Shown here piece after piece: positions 62,509 to 64,000 of a stretch of DNA of 64,000 bases. The stretch is from the NCBI GenBank assembly GCA_031291305.1, contig JARLJH010000063.1, positions 62,001 to 126,000 of the forward strand. The letters run 5' to 3'. The notes beneath the pieces were generated by a model. That model made no database searches and was not told the origin of the DNA. It saw only the letters and a program-made list of their open reading frames with translations. This DNA comes from Rhodoferax sp. GTDB taxonomy: Bacteria > Pseudomonadota > Gammaproteobacteria > Burkholderiales > Burkholderiaceae_C. How positions within the stretch are numbered: the first letter of the stretch is position 1; each line of letters starts with the position of its first letter. Made by a program: the position numbers and the translations under genes.

Positions 62509-63378
62509 ATGAACACTTCTGCCCACAGCGCCCAGATCATTGACGGCGTCGCCTTGTCCAAAAAGCTGCGCATTGAGGTGACCGAGCGCGCATCGGCCCT
62601 CAAGGCGCGTGGCATCACGCCCGGCCTGGCGGTGATTCTGGTGGGCGAGAACCCGGCCAGCCAGGTCTATGTGCGCAACAAGGTCAAGGGTTGTGAAGAC
62701 TGCGGCTTTCACTCGGTGCTGGAGAAATACGACGCCTCGTTATCGGAAGCCGAACTACTGGCGCGCATCGCCACCCTGAATGCCGATCCGACAATTCACG
62801 GCATTCTGGTGCAGTTGCCAGTGCCCAAACACATCGACGCCAGCAAAGTGATCGAGGCAATTTCCCCGGCCAAGGACGTGGATGGCTTTCATGTCGCCAG
62901 CGCTGGCGCCTTGATGACCGGCATGCCGGGTTTCTGGCCCTGCACACCGTACGGCTGCATGAAAATGCTCGAATCGATTGGCTACGACCTGCGCGGCAAG
63001 CACGCCGTCGTGATTGGCCGCAGCAACATCGTCGGTAAACCCATGGCATTGATGCTGCTGCAAAAGAGCGCCACCGTCACCATCTGCCACAGCGCTACCG
63101 CAGATTTGAAAGCCATGACACTGCAAGCTGATGTGATCGTGGCCGCCGTCGGCAAGCGCAATGTGCTCACCAAAGACATGGTCAAACCTGGTGCCGTGGT
63201 GCTGGACGTGGGCATGAACCGCAACGATGAAGGCAAGCTGTGTGGCGATGTTGACTTTGAAGGCGTGCGCCAGGTCGCGGGCTACATTACCCCGGTTCCG
63301 GGTGGGGTAGGCCCCATGACCATTACCATGTTGCTTGTCAACACCCTTGAAGCTGCCGAACGCGCTGCAAACCAATAA
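62509..63378 (+). CDS. folD: FolD, methylenetetrahydrofolate dehydrogenase/cyclohydrolase
   Basis: FolD interconverts methylene-, methenyl- and formyl-tetrahydrofolate with NADP. The 289-residue product has the catalytic lysine region [33 protein letters not shown], the aspartate in PAKDVDGFH, and the Rossmann motif [18 protein letters not shown], ending with [23 protein letters not shown] 62509 follows the terminator closely. I see no good ribosome site (AATGGATCAAAAATG), so a promoter or start may be unusual here. Confidence 0.96.
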   Translation: MNTSAHSAQIIDGVALSKKLRIEVTERASALKARGITPGLAVILVGENPASQVYVRNKVKGCEDCGFHSVLEKYDASLSEAELLARIATLNADPTIHGILVQLPVPKHIDASKVIEAISPAKDVDGFHVASAGALMTGMPGFWPCTPYGCMKMLESIGYDLRGKHAVVIGRSNIVGKPMALMLLQKSATVTICHSATADLKAMTLQADVIVAAVGKRNVLTKDMVKPGAVVLDVGMNRNDEGKLCGDVDFEGVRQVAGYITPVPGGVGPMTITMLLVNTLEAAERAANQ

Positions 63379-63382
63379 CATG

Positions 63383-63502
63383 GCGGGACAGACCGCAGTA
63401 CGCAAAGTGACCCTGCTCTGCCCTCGACTAACCTGAAACTTTGCGGGACAGACCGCAGTACACGAAGTGACCCAGCTCTGTCCTCAACTGATTAATATGA
63501 CC
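63383..63502 (+). repeat. 60-bp tandem duplication with REP-like inverted ends
   Basis: Two 60-base units (63383-63442 and 63443-63502) share GCGGGACAGACCGCAGTAC, AGTGACCC and GCTCTG. Within unit 2, GGACAGA and TCTGTCC form seven-base inverted ends about 24 bases apart; unit 1 has one mismatch. The second unit runs six bases into the prlC coding start, so the repeat sets the leader of that gene. The form recalls REP or BIME elements, often mobilised by Y1 transposases, but no such transposase is in the window. Confidence 0.7.
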
Positions 63503-64000
63503 AATCCCCTGCTCTCTTTTGACGATTTACCACTGTTTGACCAGATTCGACCGGAGCACGTTGAACCGGCTATTGACCAACTGCTGACACGTGCCAATCA
63601 GGCCTTGGAAGTAGTGACCGCACCAACGTTTGCGGCCAGTTGGGATGCCATGGCCCGCGTACTGGACGTCGCCACCGAACAGCTATCGCGCGCCTGGGGC
63701 TCGGTCAGCCACCTCAACAGCGTGGCAGACACACCGGAACTGCGCGCCGCGTTCAATGCCGCTCTGCCAAAAGTCACCGAGTTTTACACCCGCCTGGGTG
63801 CCGATGAGCGTCTGTTCGCCAAGTACAAGGCCATCGCAGCCGAAACGCTCAACCCCGAGCAACGCCAAGCGCACAAGAACGCACTGCGCAACTTTGTGCT
63901 CGGGGGCGCTGAACTGCAAGGCGCTGCCCGCGAGCGCTTCGCCGCCATTCAGGAACTGCAGGCCGCTGCCAGCCAGAAATTCAGCGAAAACGCGCTGGAT
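63497..64000 (+). CDS. prlC: PrlC/oligopeptidase A, M3 metallopeptidase (5' part only)
   Basis: The 168 codons to the window edge encode the N-terminal helical part of an M3-family oligopeptidase (MTNPLLSFDDLPLFDQIRPE, HVEPAIDQLL, RAWGSVSHLNSVADT, NPEQRQAHKNALRNFVLGGA). These match oligopeptidase A, a cytoplasmic zinc peptidase that degrades signal peptides and short peptides. The catalytic HExxH motif lies beyond the window. The start ATG 63497 lies within the second unit of a tandem repeat and has no clear Shine-Dalgarno sequence. The identification is from the N-terminal region and the folD neighbourhood. Confidence 0.85.
   Translation, partial: MTNPLLSFDDLPLFDQIRPEHVEPAIDQLLTRANQALEVVTAPTFAASWDAMARVLDVATEQLSRAWGSVSHLNSVADTPELRAAFNAALPKVTEFYTRLGADERLFAKYKAIAAETLNPEQRQAHKNALRNFVLGGAELQGAARERFAAIQELQAAASQKFSENALD

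Noticed and set aside
1-64000. CRISPR arrays, complete insertion sequences, prophage or rRNA genes
   Set aside because: I looked for regular spaced repeats, transposase or integrase products and conserved rRNA stretches and saw none.

Overview
The window looks like a chromosome segment of a betaproteobacterium of the order Burkholderiales, most likely family Comamonadaceae and close to Rhodoferax/Albidiferax. This is inferred from protein sequences and gene order, not from a search. It is nearly all coding. I see no rRNA, tRNA, CRISPR array, prophage or complete insertion sequence.

Region 1 (1-16 kb, minus strand except its right edge) is a conserved housekeeping block. In transcription order it holds rluD, scpB, rluB, ndk, rlmN, pilW, a rodZ-like gene, ispG, hisS, a yfgM-like gene, bamB, der, hfq, hflX, hflK and hflC. 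These serve ribosome and RNA maturation, the outer-membrane BAM complex, type IV pili, isoprenoid synthesis and FtsH protease control. bamD diverges from rluD at 16.0 kb and is followed by a PP2C-type phosphatase gene. Region 2 (17.6-25 kb, minus) is the 2-oxoglutarate dehydrogenase operon sucA-odhB-lpdA with zapE and a small secreted protein. A propionyl-CoA synthetase gene and an isochorismatase-fold gene lie upstream. Region 3 (28-32.5 kb, plus) has an NlpC/P60 hydrolase, an ion transporter and an orphan molybdopterin oxidoreductase.

Region 4 (32.9-41.7 kb, plus) is a tight eight-gene operon: aldehyde dehydrogenase, split proton-translocating transhydrogenase (pntAA-pntAB-pntB), alcohol dehydrogenase, VIT/CCC1-like metal transporter, NAD(P)HX repair enzyme and a second alcohol dehydrogenase. 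It reads as an alcohol/aldehyde and nicotinamide-cofactor module. Region 5 (41.7-52.1 kb, minus) has marC and then a signalling island: an HD-GYP response regulator, a hybrid histidine kinase, a PhnD-like binding protein, a diguanylate cyclase with two tandem homologous sensor modules, and a hemerythrin-PAS-GGDEF-EAL-CZB protein. Region 6 (52.5-59.1 kb, minus) is the pyruvate dehydrogenase operon aceE-aceF-lpd. A PAS histidine kinase and a FixJ-type regulator diverge from it, followed by folD and the start of prlC.

The most unusual signal is a family of about ten degenerate palindromic repeats of roughly 55-60 bp. Six lie between genes. Four lie in frame inside the inter-domain linkers of aceF (three) and the E3 gene lpd (one), where they encode a recurring peptide of the type NQxVAPxxxxQAAxxSVA. 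Two further anonymous elements stand out: a 96-bp nested palindrome between aceF and lpd, and a 60-bp tandem duplication with REP-like ends just before prlC.
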